A stretch of 64,000 bases of DNA, taken from contig NC_133474.1 of NCBI RefSeq assembly GCF_025370935.1, positions 13,079,795 through 13,143,794 on the forward strand, in the 5' to 3' direction. The DNA is from Choristoneura fumiferana (lineage: Eukaryota > Arthropoda > Insecta > Lepidoptera > Tortricidae). Below, piece by piece: positions 46,301 to 60,000 of this stretch (position 1 is its first letter; every line of letters begins with the position of its first letter). The notes below the pieces were generated by a model, which worked only from the letters and a program-made list of their open reading frames with translations, was not told the DNA's origin and ran no database searches. A program made the translations under genes and the position numbers.

Positions 46301-46486
46301 CTAGCTTTTGCCCGCGGCTTCGCTCGCGTTAAATTTGGGGTAACATACATTTACTTTCTGCGATCCTTTTTTCGTGTTTTGATTGATTTTTCGGAGGATT
46401 ACATGGAAATATAAATACATACAGTTTGTTATGTTTTAGACAGATGGTGCAAATTTTGGAATTCAAAAATCAGCCTACATACGTAA
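46301..46486 (-). mobile_element. Helitron 3' end in reverse orientation
   Basis: A|CTAGCTTTTGCCCGCGGCTT read on the minus strand is AAGCCGCGGGCAAAAGCTAG followed by T: a short GC hairpin a few bases before CTAG, the Helitron 3' signature. The 5' end was not located; the coordinates to 46486 are an upper bound. Confidence 0.6.
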
Positions 46487-46712
46487 TCCATACTTAATAT
46501 TATAAATGCGAAAGTGTGTTTGTATGTCTGTGTGTTTGTCCATCTTTCACGCCGTAACGGAGCGACGGATCGACGTGATTTTTGGCATAGAGATAGTTTA
46601 TGGGCCCGAGAGTGACATAGGCTACTTTTTATCCCGAAAAAATGCACAGTTCCCGAGGGAACAGCGCGCGATCACCGAATACCACGCGGGCGGAGCCGCG
46701 GGCAAAAGCTAG
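46487..46712 (+). mobile_element. Non-autonomous Helitron, complete (226 bp)
   Basis: It starts TCCATACTTAATATTATAAA after A46486 and ends GCGGGCGGAGCCGCGGGC-AAAAG-CTAG before T46713. TC start, hairpin near the 3' end, CTAG end and insertion between A and T all fit Helitrons. No Rep/helicase, so it depends on an autonomous relative. Confidence 0.85.
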
Positions 46713-46819
46713 TACATACATAAGGTTTGTCATACTAGTCATCACTGACGTCGTCATGTAATAACCGGTTAAGAGTCGGCCTCGCGCACCGAAGATTCCG
46801 TACAAATTTGTAGGTATCT

Positions 46820-47073
46820 GGGCCAATCAACTATTTTACCCACACTTTGGACGTCTCCTGCGTTACCAAAATTGTCTCTGGCGTTACCAAAAAATCGTAC
46901 CTACTTCCAACAAGATATTTCACGGTTTAATAGGTTGAACTTACGTAGGATGGCATGTATTCATGTACACCATCTATTAAATTACAGAAAAAACATGTTT
47001 ACTTACAAAAAACCTGCAATTATTTGAAAAATGTCGCGGACAGATTAGTGTGGGTAAAAAAGTTGATTGGCCC
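46820..47073. mobile_element. GGGCCAAT-TIR MITE with ATCT target duplication
   Basis: GGGCCAATCAAC.TTTTACCC.CAC and its inverse end in GATTGGCCC; 254 bp. ATCT at 46816-46819 and 47074-47077 is a 4-bp duplication. The same family is in both blocks of the duplicated region (18775, 29328). Confidence 0.85.
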
Positions 47074-47084
47074 ATCTATGAATG

Positions 47085-47530
47085 TCCAGTGTTAGTAGAG
47101 CCCCACGCCTAAGCAAAATGTACATATTGTGGGGTATTTTTCGATGGTTATTAACACAGACACACAGACATAAAAAAAGTATATTTTATAAGATTTACCT
47201 TCATACCGAATTTCAAGTTTCTAGGACAACTGGAAGTACCGTATAAGTTTTGATTCCTCGGCAATTTTTAAGGAAACACCTTTTAAAAAAAAATCTTTTT
47301 TCTTTATTTTTTAATGATATTTCGATTGTTTTGACATAGAAGTTAGATTTTTTTCTCTGCTCCAATGGATAGCAGACCTGAGTAGGTGTATGGGATATAA
47401 ATTTTAGCTTGAGACTTTTACGCATTCTTGAGAAGGGTCTTGACTGAAGGACGAACACGAACAGACCGACAGACCGACGGACAACAAAGTGATCCCTTTT
47501 TGCCAACTGAGATAAGGAGCCCTAAGAATT
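47085..47530 (+). mobile_element. Interspersed repeat with TTTCAAGTTTCTAGGACAAC and GGGTCTTGACTGA words
   Basis: Words such as CCGAATTTCAAGTTTCTAGG, GAGAAGGGTCTTGACTG and GACAACAAAGTGATCC are familiar from a high-copy lepidopteran repeat related to that at 9139. It is non-coding and its ends are unclear. Confidence 0.5.
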
Positions 47531-50500
47531 AGGCAACTTAGTAGGAATCGAGTTGTTGATACCACTGCTATCTACCAAAAAGCACTGAATAATTCAATTT
47601 AATATCTAATTGCAATTTATCAACTCACATTGAAGTGATCTTAGTTTGTGGTGAAAGAAAATCAGTCAGTGAGACAATCGATGCGGAAAATATAACCGAT
47701 GTCTTAAGTAGATAAGAAGCGTAGAAATAAGCTCTTTAAATTTTACGGACTTGGCTTGCAACTGCCTTATATCGCGAGGCGATGAACGCAGTTTAAAAAC
47801 GTACTATACGGCGGCAGAAAAAAGCTTGCAGTTAAAGGACTTTTGAACTGGCGTCACGTCAGGCAGGAATCAGATTGTTTGTCTGTGACGTGGAATTAGC
47901 GAGGTATAAATGGAGCGCGAGTTTTTTTTTTCGTTTATTGAGGTATTCGTTTTTAGTTTCTCCGTAACTACTGTTAGGTACTTCATTAAATATTTATTTA
48001 CTAATTATTATAATACATAAGTACTTTTCTCTATTAATAGAAGTAACAAATCTGTGAAGTACCTACAGGAAAAGTTATGTTTTGTCTGTATTATTTAGAC
48101 AAAATGTTTTAAGTACAATTTACGTTCCAAGATAACGGTCAATTTTATTTTATTTTTTTATTTTATCTACTCTACTATCCACTTAATAACACGTGCCGTA
48201 CATACAATTACCTACCTGTTATTATATTAAAACCCGATAGGCTTACGCGTCCAATTTGTCTGGCCAGACAACTGACGCGACAAAGTCATGCTTAAGCCTC
48301 GTGTGCCCTTAACCTTAACCGACCACGTGCCCTTCAGCCTTCAGTCCCACAACCAACAATATCTCCTAATAGTGAGCACTAACCTATTACGTATTCATCG
48401 AGTTACGAGCTTTCTCGTTTATTTTTCGATTCGGTCGGCCGTTTCGTGTAGTGGGCGTCGGTCGGAATAGGGCTTGAATAAATTGAATTGTGTGACTATG
48501 ATTGCCTCCTCATACGAGTAGAAACATGCTGTACCCAGTCGTATATTAATGCACACTTGTCAAATATTGGTTTTCAAATTTTAAATTTTAAATCAAGCCT
48601 GTGAATTAACTTCGAGATAAGTACGAGGACCTTTACGAACGGTGACAGCGTAGAGTAGGTAAACTTGCGACAGTACGACTGGAGACACATAATGCGACTT
48701 TATTGAATTACGTTGGGTCGGGTTATAATAATGAAGAGGTACAGCACGTCAAGGTATAAAAGAGGCGGTGCTAAAAGCCGAGACGACATTGCACGGGGTC
48801 AGGCATCGATCGGGGCGGGGCTGGTTCCACATTCGGCCAGATTTTTCCACCCAAAATTATAGTTTTTATCGCTATTCTGTTAATATACTACCATAAAAAA
48901 TACATAAATTCTAAATAAAAAAAAAAGTATTTTGAAATTTGCTCTAAAATTCTTCATTATAGGTACGTTTAGGTTAAGTGGCCAGATCCATCAGCTACGC
49001 TAAAATAAACACCGTTCATAACACCCATTTCCCGAATAAACGGTTATGAATGAATACGCTCTCGTAAGGCGAATGGATTCCAGACTTACATTCATTATTT
49101 AACGTGACCTGACCTGATACTTCATCACTTCTATTTTTGTGAAGCAGACGTCAAAATAGAACGATGTTCTGTTACAGAGTGGCGATCCATTTCGCTAGTG
49201 AAGCGTCGAGACTATTTGGTTAAGTTTCAGAACCCAATCGGCTAAAAGTGGAATCCGCGGCACATGTCAGCTTTGAATACAATTGCAAGCGGCACTGGCT
49301 GGCGTGCCAGCGCCGCGATACCCGCCACACGATACAAATAAAACACCGACGGCACACTCGTGACCTATTTCCAAACCGATTAACGAATCCTGAAACGTTT
49401 ACTGCAATTTTTAATTAACCCGAATATCTTTGCCATTGCCACTAGCACTATATTTTCACGTCTGTTTTCGACGTGGAAAGCTTTTGTCAAAATAAAAAGT
49501 ACTTTCTAAACGGTCGTTGTAGCCTTTGATTTTGCGGTTTAAAATTAACGAGTTTATGTCACAAAGTTACAGTTGTGAGGTGTTTCTTTCACTGTTTTCG
49601 TTTGACATATTGCCTGTTGGACATTTTCGTTAGCGAGAAAGTCTAACTAAAAGACAGTGAATACAAGTAGTGTAGCAATGGTAGCGGAATACAAATTAAT
49701 AATCAAAATAACTTGTCACCTGTAACGCGTCACAGGCCAGTTAAGCTGCACATTAGTATTTAAATCCCGTTTTGTATACCGCTGGGTAAAACGCGGGTGC
49801 CTGCGGAAGGAAGTGGCTCAATTACCGCAGGCTGCACCGCATGCATGACTGAATGCACCGAGCAGCGCATCAGGTGTGGTCACGTCGCAATACAACGTGT
49901 CTTATTGTTATGGGATCAGTTAAAGGTCGATTCACACATAAAATGCCGGGAATCTTGTAAAAAGGTTGTAACGCGTACATTTAAGGTTGTGTTTACATTG
50001 GTATTTTTGTTAAGCAAGCTGTGTCGTCTATATTCAAATTAGACTCGTTTTGTTTGGTTTCAGGGAACTTGCTTGATTCTAAAAGATTAGACCAGCAAGT
50101 GGAAACTTTTCCCAGTGTCAAATGTCAAGAAAAAGTAAAAAGCGCAAGCATCAGCGAATCGATTTAAAGTCAGGGTTAAGACGAATTATTACTATGCTAC
50201 GTTTGTCACAGTCATGATCATGACTGATACCAACCGAAAGTAGAACGGAACCCGCACTTTGAAGTTGTACACAACATAATAAAGTAGGGTATTTAAGAGT
50301 TTCGTGAAAAAGAAACTTATTTTCGTAGAGATATCGTGGAGTAGTTCCCACAATAGCGAGATCGTGACCGCTCCGCCGATCAGGAGCGACGATAGCTCTC
50401 CTCCGCACTTACATTCGGCTCGAGAACTACATCGTGAGGGGATTTAATTGTGGATTGTGACCGAGATAATCTAACTGTATCACAGGTCTTGCTCACTTGC

Positions 50501-51780
50501 TTCTAAAAATATCAAAGGAAAACATACTACTTTTTAAATCCTGATATCCATTAGATAGTACTGTAACCCTTATTTCACCAGCTTCCAAATTATAGGTAAA
50601 TGCTGTTCAGTATAGTGAGAGAAACCGCGCCGCATGTAATATAATCACGAAGTTCTGGATGTACTGTACGGTAACCACATTGTACTTTACTCTATCGGCT
50701 TAAGTTATAACAACCTACGTCGTTGCATAGTTAAGCAGGTTAGTTGTGAATAGTAAGCGCTGATACCATCAATGCTCGGAGGTGTGAACCGAGGGATTAT
50801 ACAAACGTTGTATCGCCAGGTCGGGTGATCCTATTTGAATACATATTTGTAGCTACAAACGGCTCGTCTCCATACTATGCATATTTTATGCCTCACATGG
50901 CCTGACTTAACAATAAGATTACTGCATTGTTCTCGCTGCTACGTGTTGTCTTCCAAGACGTAGTTTCCTACAGAGAAATAAGGGCGAGGAGGGAAAAATA
51001 AATTGAAAATTCAATTTGTTTCGAAACTTTCTCATGTGGAAACTCGAGGAATCCCGCAATGTTACGCGCGAAGAAATAATTTCTAAAGCGTTCATGGCTT
51101 TCAGAAAATAATTATTAGGCGAGCGACGGATCCTCTAAATCCTCCATTTATATAAATGATTAAACTGTCCATAAAAAAAAGAAAAGATTTTATTTATTCG
51201 CGTTATATTGAAATGGAGCTATACATTCACTACCTGGAAAGGATCAGAGCGTAAGGTGGTTGTGACGTTGTCCTTACCAAACCATGCCTGAATTTTGCAG
51301 ATTTTTAATATACTTCAGTGTACTTAACTGATGGCGGTTTTCTGTTTTGTTACTTTTGATTAAGTATTCATTAAATGTCTCGTTTTTGTTCTAAATAAGC
51401 AACAGATGAAAAAAAAACTTAAAAAGATATTGAGGCGTTCAGCCAAATTGACTTACCCGACAACCTACTAAGCGCCTATGCGGCGTATTTTTTGGCGCAG
51501 CCGACGTTTCGTGAACGCGCTTTTACGATAGCGCAAATTCTGGAAAATCCAGTACGAAAGTGACTGAATCTCATTTGAAGCGCGTTAATAGCGCGTGGTC
51601 GGTGCGTAAAAACTACTTCGTTTGCGTGTGCCCTAAGATGGTTGTGAAGGGTTTCGTGATAATTGGCATGAAGCGTAGTATAGCGTGCAAAGTGTGCAAA
51701 TGTTACTAACGAACACCTCCCCGGGCTTCATGTTCATCTAAAATTTCAATTTTAGCTAAAATAAATAGATCAACATTGTT
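47531..51780. other. Intron segment without recognised genes
   Basis: AT-rich DNA with scattered 60-85 codon frames that lack domains. I see no clear repeat ends, RNA gene or exon. Confidence 0.35.
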
Positions 51781-51789
51781 TTTGTTTAT

Positions 51790-52110
51790 ACATGGGCGGA
51801 AGCTCTGGAATTCTTAAACCGATTTTGAAAATCCTTAATAAAAGGTCAACTGAAGAAAAATCCCGCAGAACCTAAAATTATTAAAAATGCATTCAGGTAT
51901 TGTTTGACTCAAATAATACCAATGTTATAAATAAAAATAGACGAAATATAGCATTAAATTTTACACGGATCCTCAAAGTTAATAGAAACCCACACTATTC
52001 CAGACTGACATACTTTTTACCCCGGGAAAGTGCTAAGTTCCCGCGGAACGCAAAAAAAGTGGCGAGCAAACTAGCTAAACAAAAAGCTAGACAATATCTA
52101 CTTGATGTAA
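51790..52110 (+). mobile_element. Decayed Helitron-like remnant
   Basis: CATGGGCGGAAGC..AAACCGATTTTGAAAA, then CATACTTTTTACCCCGGGAAAG and AAGTTCCCGCGGAACG ending near AAAAGCTAG follow the order of the 46487 Helitron family. The 104-codon frame over it is an artefact. Confidence 0.45.
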
Positions 52111-52214
52111 GCTCATATATCAGAGATACCCAGGATTTGAGGATAGTTAGTATATTATACACCGCGTCGCTGTCATGTCGCTTAAATAAACGACGGGCCT
52201 CTAAACTAACCTAA

Positions 52215-54339
52215 AGATACATTATCAATATGAAGACAAAAGGTAAACGTGTGGAGAGCGTGTAGGTACTCTGGGGCTCTAACGCTGTCATGTGTCCTTG
52301 AGGTGAATAATGGGTCCGTTTTACCTAAACACACAACGTATACGTCTAACGAACATCAATATTCAGTTTACGTGACCTAACTCTGCCTTTGAAAAACAAC
52401 CCGCAGCTACGGTGAGCTCAGCTTCTAATGCTATCCAATCCACTCAAACCTTACTCAAACAGATACTTCGGTAAATACCTTGGTACTTCTAACTTGTGAC
52501 CTTATTGTGCATAAAATTATGCTGGTCTTTATTTATTTAGTCAGGGCAGGACTTGTAAATCTATAAATATCGCAATCGATTACGCAGTTGCGAGCTGTCA
52601 GCAATTTTGGTAGTTTACGTTACATTCCTACCAACCAAAGGACAACTGAGCTCTGATAGTTATCGTTGCAGTTTCTAAGGTCGAATTAAACTATAATAAG
52701 CCTGTAATTTCCCCCTCGGTTGTGCTCCAGATTAAATTGTTTAATTGACGCTAATTGCTGGACACCCGCGGCGCCGGCTAACGAACCTTTCAAGCGAAGT
52801 GACACTAAAATAGTTATTTTAACATTACTTAATAAAACTGTCGTAAAGTTAAAGGCAAGTTGACTTTTACAAAGTAATCATTGAATATGGGATGAAAATA
52901 AACCGAAAATCGAATTAATTATCAATAGTAAACCGTTAAAGGTTTTAATTTTCCGAACGCGCTGGAATATCGTAAAACACATGCTAATTTTATTAATCCT
53001 TATAGAATACGAATTTACGCCGAAACGTTTTCACACCCACAAGCGCCACGGGAGTAAATAAAATTAGATCGTAATTTACAGACGCTCTATATTTCAAATA
53101 TGAGCGCTTGTTAGTATTAGAATTGATTAATTTATTTGAACGGAACAGATTACTTCGTACTGGTCGTGTTTTCGTCGGAATACGGTAATTTTTTCTCGGG
53201 AGCGTACTCTTGAGATCATTAACCTAACGCCTTGGGTTTGGCGTTGTAGTGTAAAAAAAACAAGCCCTATTACAATAAAGTGGTCCAACTATCTGTGCTA
53301 TATCAACGCTTTGGATGAGTCAATATTTTGTTTTGCCTTAATTTAAAGTTGTTGAAGTATTAATTATTTGACATTTCAATGTGTTTATTTATACCACGGG
53401 TGTTTACAATACCGCTCGATATTCTTGTGATCATCACTTCAATTCTGATAACGCGCGTGTGTTTATGTTGCAATAATGAAGGGTCGACACAGTAGATACC
53501 AGTGGGTATAATACGAGTGTGGATGTAAGTGTTGTAAAAATAAACAAAATGGACGCGCGCAGGGGGGAGTTAATTGTTAATCCCTGGAAATATCGGACTG
53601 TTTTAAAAGTCAGCTTGATTAAAGGAACAACAAAACGCGTTCTAAGAAATTAATAAACATGTTATACCTAGTGCCGTCCACGAAGACGCGTGATTTTGTC
53701 ACAATTAGCCATTAATGACATTGTAATAAGAACCACGGCAAGCGTCATCGTGAATGACTCTACCTATAGCTTTCATTTTCTAAGCAATCACTATGTAGCC
53801 GGCACTTTTCCAGTGTTATTAAAGTACCGAAGTGAGTTACATAAAATCAAAGTCTTCATGAGAATCGATAATAGAAAAGGAAGGGCACAGGCTAAGCGGA
53901 ATCGAGCAGACCAGGAAAGGAAATCGGATTAGTTAGGACAGCTACTCTTTTAATTGTTCCCACAAGGGCGCGACGGGCGCCGAATTTACGATAGGTGAAT
54001 TACGGGTTGACGATTTGTTGATGTGTTATTTTAGTGTTAGTAGGCTTCTGTTATATAAGGGCAATATTGATTACGTCCAGTAATTGTTCTTCTTTATGTT
54101 CTGTCTGCTATAAGAAAAGATGTAAAGGCCTAAGGGTTGAAAAGGATTCTTTTTTGCTCTTCCAGTAATTTATGCCTCGTGGCTTAATTACGACTTTTAA
54201 GAAACTTCTAAGTATCGATTTAGTTAGTTTTCTCATTTGACTCAACCCGAATACTACACGAGCGATGGGCGAAGCAACAGAGCTCGACAAGCCATAAGAT
54301 GCGAATTTAGAAACTCGCGAGTATATCTAGCACTTGTAA
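52215..54339. other. Intron segment without recognised features
   Basis: No exon, RNA gene or repeat terminus could be supported. Confidence 0.35.
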
Positions 54340-54767
54340 CAATGAGGGCTATCGTTTTTTGTCTCACTAGATGGCGCACTGTTGCGTGAGGTTTTTAAGT
54401 ATGGCTTTCAAAGCCTGTTATTACGGGCGTGAAAACAAAATTTAGATTAAAATCATATTTAATACACTTTAAAACCTTACAATAACAATATCGAGCATGC
54501 CACAGTGTTGCATAGTCCCCATTTTGTTCGGAAAAAAGGGAGGACAAAGGTTTCCGAAAGACAAAACTGTCTCAAAACTCAGACATTCATTGCCCGGAAC
54601 GCATATTTGCCATAATTAATTTCAGATATTGCAAAATATTCACAAAATTATTCTAATTATAAATAAACCCGCGTAGCTCACCCAAAAACTATGAGATTTG
54701 ACATTTCGGAGACCTCACGCTAATCTAGCGCCTCTAGTGACGAATTCATACGCGATAGCCCTCATTG
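54340..54767. mobile_element. TIR element with CAATGAGGGCTATCG ends
   Basis: CAATGAGGGCTATCG is exactly inverted as CGATAGCCCTCATTG 428 bp apart. Subterminal CTAGATGGCGC and, inverted, GCGCCTCTAG words extend the symmetry. The interior is AT-rich and non-coding. No target duplication is certain. Confidence 0.8.
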
Positions 54768-55392
54768 AGTGACGTATGTATATTATTGCCATTATTATTA
54801 TTAGCCTTTACCCACGGCACACACACGCACGAACTTTCGCATTTATGATATTAGTAGGATATATAGAATTATGTTCACCAGTCTAAAAGTACGGAAAATG
54901 AAATTAAAAACCAAGTTTGTTTCTTTAAACAACACAAAAAAATCTATTCAGCTATTGATAAAGCTATAAAACGACAACAATAGGCCCAGGTACAATCAAC
55001 AATAGGTACCACTGATGTCGCGTGTGTAAAAGGCTGATAAATTTATACGTATACTTTACACCTGTTTGTCAAAGACACATAAACATCATGCAATCTATAA
55101 TAATAAATATTTTTTACACGAATAGTTTTTCGAGCGACGCGTGCCGGCATTTGAATTGACCCCGCATCTCTTGGATTACCGTGCCGCATGCTAAATCCAA
55201 TAATACCAAAACTAACCCGACCAAACCACTCGAATAACTTGATCGATTGCATACACTTACAAGGGCGTATGCCATCTATCAAAACTACTACAATGTCACG
55301 ACTCCAACGTAAAATAAAATTGGAAATGCTTATGAAATGATGTACCAAGTCTGTTTCTTTAAATTTTACTATCAGATAGGGCCTTACAATAA

Positions 55393-55552
55393 TATCGCTA
55401 GATGGCGTTAGTATCGTGAGGTTTTTTGACGTTATACCGTCTTGCTTGCAATTGGCTCATTTACTTCTTGAACTTAATGAGCCAATTACAAGGCAAGACC
55501 GTAACGTCAAAAAAACCTTACTATACCTACTAACGCCTACTATATAGCGATA
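55393..55552. mobile_element. Fold-back MITE with TATCGCTA ends
   Basis: The left arm has GATGGCGTTAGTA, AAGGTTTTTTGACG-like and TTGCAATTGGCTCATT. The right arm inverts these as AATGAGCCAATTACAAGG, CGTCAAAAAAACC and ACTAACGCC. About 70-bp arms with a short TACTTCTTGAACTT loop. Confidence 0.8.
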
Positions 55553-55559
55553 CTTCGCC

Positions 55560-55645
55560 TGCCATTGTTTTATATGAGAGTAAGAGGGACTGAACGAAAC
55601 GAACTTCGATTTTCGAATTTCGTAGTAGCCCCCCAGTTTGCTTAA
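55560..55645 (-). repeat. CTACGAAATTCGAAAATCG repeat
   Basis: On the minus strand it reads CTACGAAATTCGAAAATCG, AAGTTCGTTTCGTTCAGTCC and CTCTTACTCTC. Related words occur at 14040-14160 and 24540-24655. I recognise it as a dispersed lepidopteran repeat flank. Confidence 0.45.
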
Positions 55646-56887
55646 ATTTACGATATCATACAATAACAACGAAGCAGTATTTGTCACTGGCTGTCGTTAT
55701 CCTATTCTGTTTTCATTAGATAGGTATACTTAGAAAGGGTTATATCATAGTACACCTGCCAAATCCTAGCAATGGTTAGCCTAACAACAATATAAAATGT
55801 TCTAGAAAAAATTATGCCTATTTATATTTCTATTACTTATTAACAATAATAAAGCCGTTTGCTACAACCTTTTTTTATTGTTGTGAAATCTTATTGTTGC
55901 TTTTTAACCAGATTGATATATCGTCAAAATAAAGCTATGGTAGTTAGCAGCGGCGGAGCTTACCAACAAAGCAAATGAAATCTCTTTTCTATAATTCAAG
56001 ATGGCGATATAAACTTGTTTACGTTGTTCAAGTTCTATTGTAAAAATAGGGCTGATCGATCGTTTGTAAAGTTTCCGAAATGATCACGGAAGTTTGATTA
56101 TTGATGTTAGTTTTTGTAGCAATAACAAACGCTGCTTGCGACGCGGTTTGAGCGGTGCTTGGGAGAAATCCTGGGATACATAAACAGAGCTCGTGTCAAC
56201 GGCCGGAGCTTTGTTCCCCACCCTCCCCTGACACACGCCTTTTAGGGCTACCAATTTTTTTTTGTAAAATGTTTAGTGTGAAGCTTTTGAATTGATATTG
56301 CTGCAGATAGTTTTAAGAAATAAGAATGTCACTATCTATGCGAGATTAAGCGAAAACTGACATTATGTCGTGGTCGTGGAAGAGTAATTGCTATTTGAAC
56401 TTTTTTTTTTAGTTTAAAGAAAATAAAAAATGGTTTCATTTGAACAGCAACGCTGTCACCAAGTAAGATGGTGTAAACAAGTAAATAAAATTGCTAAATT
56501 AAGGTTTCCTTTGATCCCAGCCCTTTGAAATAAATAAGTAGGCAAACAACTTCTGCTCGGTGCTTATGCAATACGACGATGTTATACAAACCTAATTAAT
56601 CGCCACTTGCTGGATATTTTATCAAAATTTAGTGTTAATCTTAGGTTGATAATTCAGAATTGTATGAAATTGTCAACTAAACTGCTAATTTTTTCCTGCT
56701 ATACGTACTATGTATCGATCGATCGTAGCAAGGTTTATGGAGTCTAGAAGAAAGGAGAACAATGTCTGTGTGCGGATGTGTCTGTTGAAAGGTGTTAAAT
56801 AGGTGGCTCTGCCGGCGCTGCAGTGGCAGTTGGAGCTTTGTATCACGCACACTGAATCGCTTCACGTTTTCTCACAGCTGTTATTTT

Positions 56888-56965
56888 CAGATTCATCATC
56901 ATTTCAGCCGAAAGACGTTCACTGCTGGATATAGGCGTCCCCCAATTTTCGGATTACATCTTCTA
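56888..56965 (+). repeat. ATCATCATTTCAGCC..GACGTTCACTGCTGGATA repeat
   Basis: The order ATCATCATTTCAGCCGAAAG, ACGTTCACTGCTGGATATAG and GCGTCCCCCAA is a widely dispersed lepidopteran repeat end. It lies inside the open frame starting at 56792, which is therefore not a gene. Confidence 0.65.
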
Positions 56966-57065
56966 AATTATTTCAGAAATTGTTGCTACTCTAGCGCCAC
57001 TCTGGAGAGATTTGGCACTGTTACTTACCACTTACGTGGGGTTGCGCAAACCTCAGTTTAACTTT

Positions 57066-60000
57066 TTAGCCTCAAATTAACTGTTAATTCAGAGTTAGTA
57101 GTGTCAAAATGTATGGAACTGTTATCCCTAACCCTGGTTTAACGATTGACTTTTTAACCACGGATTGTGTATGTGGTCCTTACAGCAGGACGCGTTTGCA
57201 ACATCCGTAACAGATTGTTCTCCTTCCCTATAGGTGTCTCTTCAAAACTAGATTAGAAAAAAAAAACAGTTTGTCTTAGGTCATAGACAACCCTAGCCGT
57301 ACCCTCGCGCCGTAGGGAAGCGATTTCAAGGGTGGCTTGGCTACAATATTTCCTTCTCCGATAAGGAATTAAGGCCGCCAAGACACATCAGCGATAATAA
57401 CTTTTATCACGCTCCGTTTTAAATGAACCCCTGATGACTTTATTACGTTAATTGACTGCTTACGTTTTGTTACCCTAAACTTTTGACGAAGATCGTCATT
57501 AGATAAAAACGGGTTACGTGTTTCAGTAATTTTATTCTCAGTGATTATATCATGTTCTAATACGATAAGTCGAAATGACGCATGTCCGCGAGGGCAACGC
57601 GCATTCAGTATTAGCACATCATTTTTCCAGAAGTTGCTAGAACATCCGGAATACGTCGTAAGCGTAAGTTAGTGGGAAATTATTTAGCTTGATATGCCGC
57701 TAAATATATGTATAGAAAGAAAACTAACAACAAAAAAAAGTTGAAATGTCAGAAATTCTTAACGCGTTGACGCCTACATACGAGGACTAGTGCCATTAAT
57801 TTAAATTAAATAAAATAACCAGACAGATACTTTGAGATTTTTCTGTATGTAAATGGTTATAATCAGCATCATTATTTTAACTCATACATAGGGCCTGCAA
57901 TGCGCCTGCGACTTATTGCGGGTGGCTATAGGCGGCAATATTGTATCATCAGAAGACCCGCCTATGCATTTTCTCTTTAAAATACGAAAAGTTTGTTCTT
58001 TAAATAATGGGAGAAAAACCACATGCGGCGCGGTATCTCGCGTTATAGACCATGCCGATAGACTCACGAGTAAGTTCGCGTATTTCTGCTTTGACGAGCT
58101 TTATTATCGTTCGTCTCATTGTGTGTCACCTGAATTATCGAACTTGACCGAGCAAAAAGCTCGTCGAGTCACAAGTACCTACGCGAACTAACACAAAATC
58201 GGCCGCAGTTTGATAGTCATAGGTGAAATATTGCAAAACATCTTATGTCTTTAGCCAGAAGGGGTGAAATATTACAAAACTAATAACAAGGTGCACTGTT
58301 CGCAAATCTCCGCGCCGTGACGTGAATAGAGTGAGACGTTACGTCGGCTCGATCGATCTCGGACGCTGTCTCCCTCGCAAAATTAACTTATTAGGTACTT
58401 TTTGCCCCGCGGTTCCTCGTTTGATACTTTATGATGTCTCTTTATAAACAGATATTTTCATTTATTTTTTGGTAAGATATAATACTTTACTCGTATAATT
58501 AAACATAAGTTAACTTCGTTTGAAGTACCTAGGTACCTATACAGAACTGAATGTCTATACTTCATACGACTACATAGTGTAATGCATACCAGTCTACATC
58601 TTTGTATGGAACAGTAGAAAAAAAAAGAAACGCGAGTTGAATGCAACCAACTAAATAACATTCCCTAGCAATCAGCCATATTGTCCAAGCGGACACGCGA
58701 CACAGAAGTCTCAAAAATAATGATAATGGTTATTTTGACCTCACGATTGGAGTCCTCAAGTCTGTGCGTAATCGGCAGGCCAGTCAGCGGAAACGCGGAA
58801 GCGCGATATCTAGGGGGCGGGTGATATATCGGCACATTCCCTAAGATATATCGCCGAACGCACGCGATATAAGTAACGTCCCTTGTATGCGAGATGTGGC
58901 GATGTAGCGGCTTCTTGCTCCCTGCCCTTTGTGAAAAATTGCAAATATAAAAACACAGACTTGTGATCATAAATTGAATTACAATAAAGCGGGCTCTAAC
59001 TAATGCAATGTGAAACATATCCCTATGGTGAAAATCATACATTGAACGTTGTGTTATTTTAAAATTTTGTTTAATCTGCTGTGTTTTTGTTATGTTAATT
59101 GTTAGATTGTATATTGTGAAATACTATTTCAAAATGAAAAGGTAATGCACACTGACAATTATTATAATACTATAATATTGCTAAATATAGCTACTTACTG
59201 TAATAAAGTAATGATTACTTATTCTACTTATCACTTCTGATATAGGTACTATTACTAAACGTTATTTGCGGCTACGTCCATAAATTATAAATAAGAGATA
59301 AATTAAGTGGCTAATAAATAATTGATTCACTTATTCAGAGTTACAGACGCGGCGCATATTTTGTATGAGACGCCGCATTTTACACGAAAATATTCAGCGA
59401 ACGTGGATAGAATAAGGTGACAAATTGGCACTTAAAATTACGCTTTTCACTTTAATTAAAACAAAATATTAAAATTTTACACAATGTATAATATGTATTA
59501 CATGTTGAATTCAAACAACGTGAACTCACGTTATTCACATTGTTTTCACGTTTTTCACGTTGTTCAAAGTTACGGTCTATGTATAGCATTTTTATTTGTG
59601 TGCAAAACCGTAAAGCCAAGGAGTTTAAGACGGGCATTTAAGAATTTGTTATTTAAGTAAAAGATTAAAGTTTTTATTGTAACTACTCTTGCAAAGCTCC
59701 TTTACCCCTTGTTAAAGTAATCTCGGTACCTACTTCATGTAACCGTTTCATGCCCAGGTAATATACCAAAGATTATATAAAATATTGTCTCCTATAGTAC
59801 CTACTTAGGATTTTGTCCTTTGAGAGCGAGTCGAGTCTGAGTCATTGATTTCTGTGCAAGTAGGTACGCCTTTATTACTGTTATGATGATTATAAAGATC
59901 TCTCCAGTCCCCAGCATACCGCAGTGGTAAACCTAGTGCCACCAGAGTTGAGGTCACGCACACAAGAACATGTCGTGTAATGACAGCAGGATTTTGACAT

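Noticed and set aside
51900..52214. 104-codon frame
   Set aside because: It overlaps a decayed Helitron-like repeat (CCCCGGGAAAG..GTTCCCGCGG) and has no domain.
56792..57061. 89-codon frame
   Set aside because: It runs through the ATCATCATTTCAGCC dispersed repeat.
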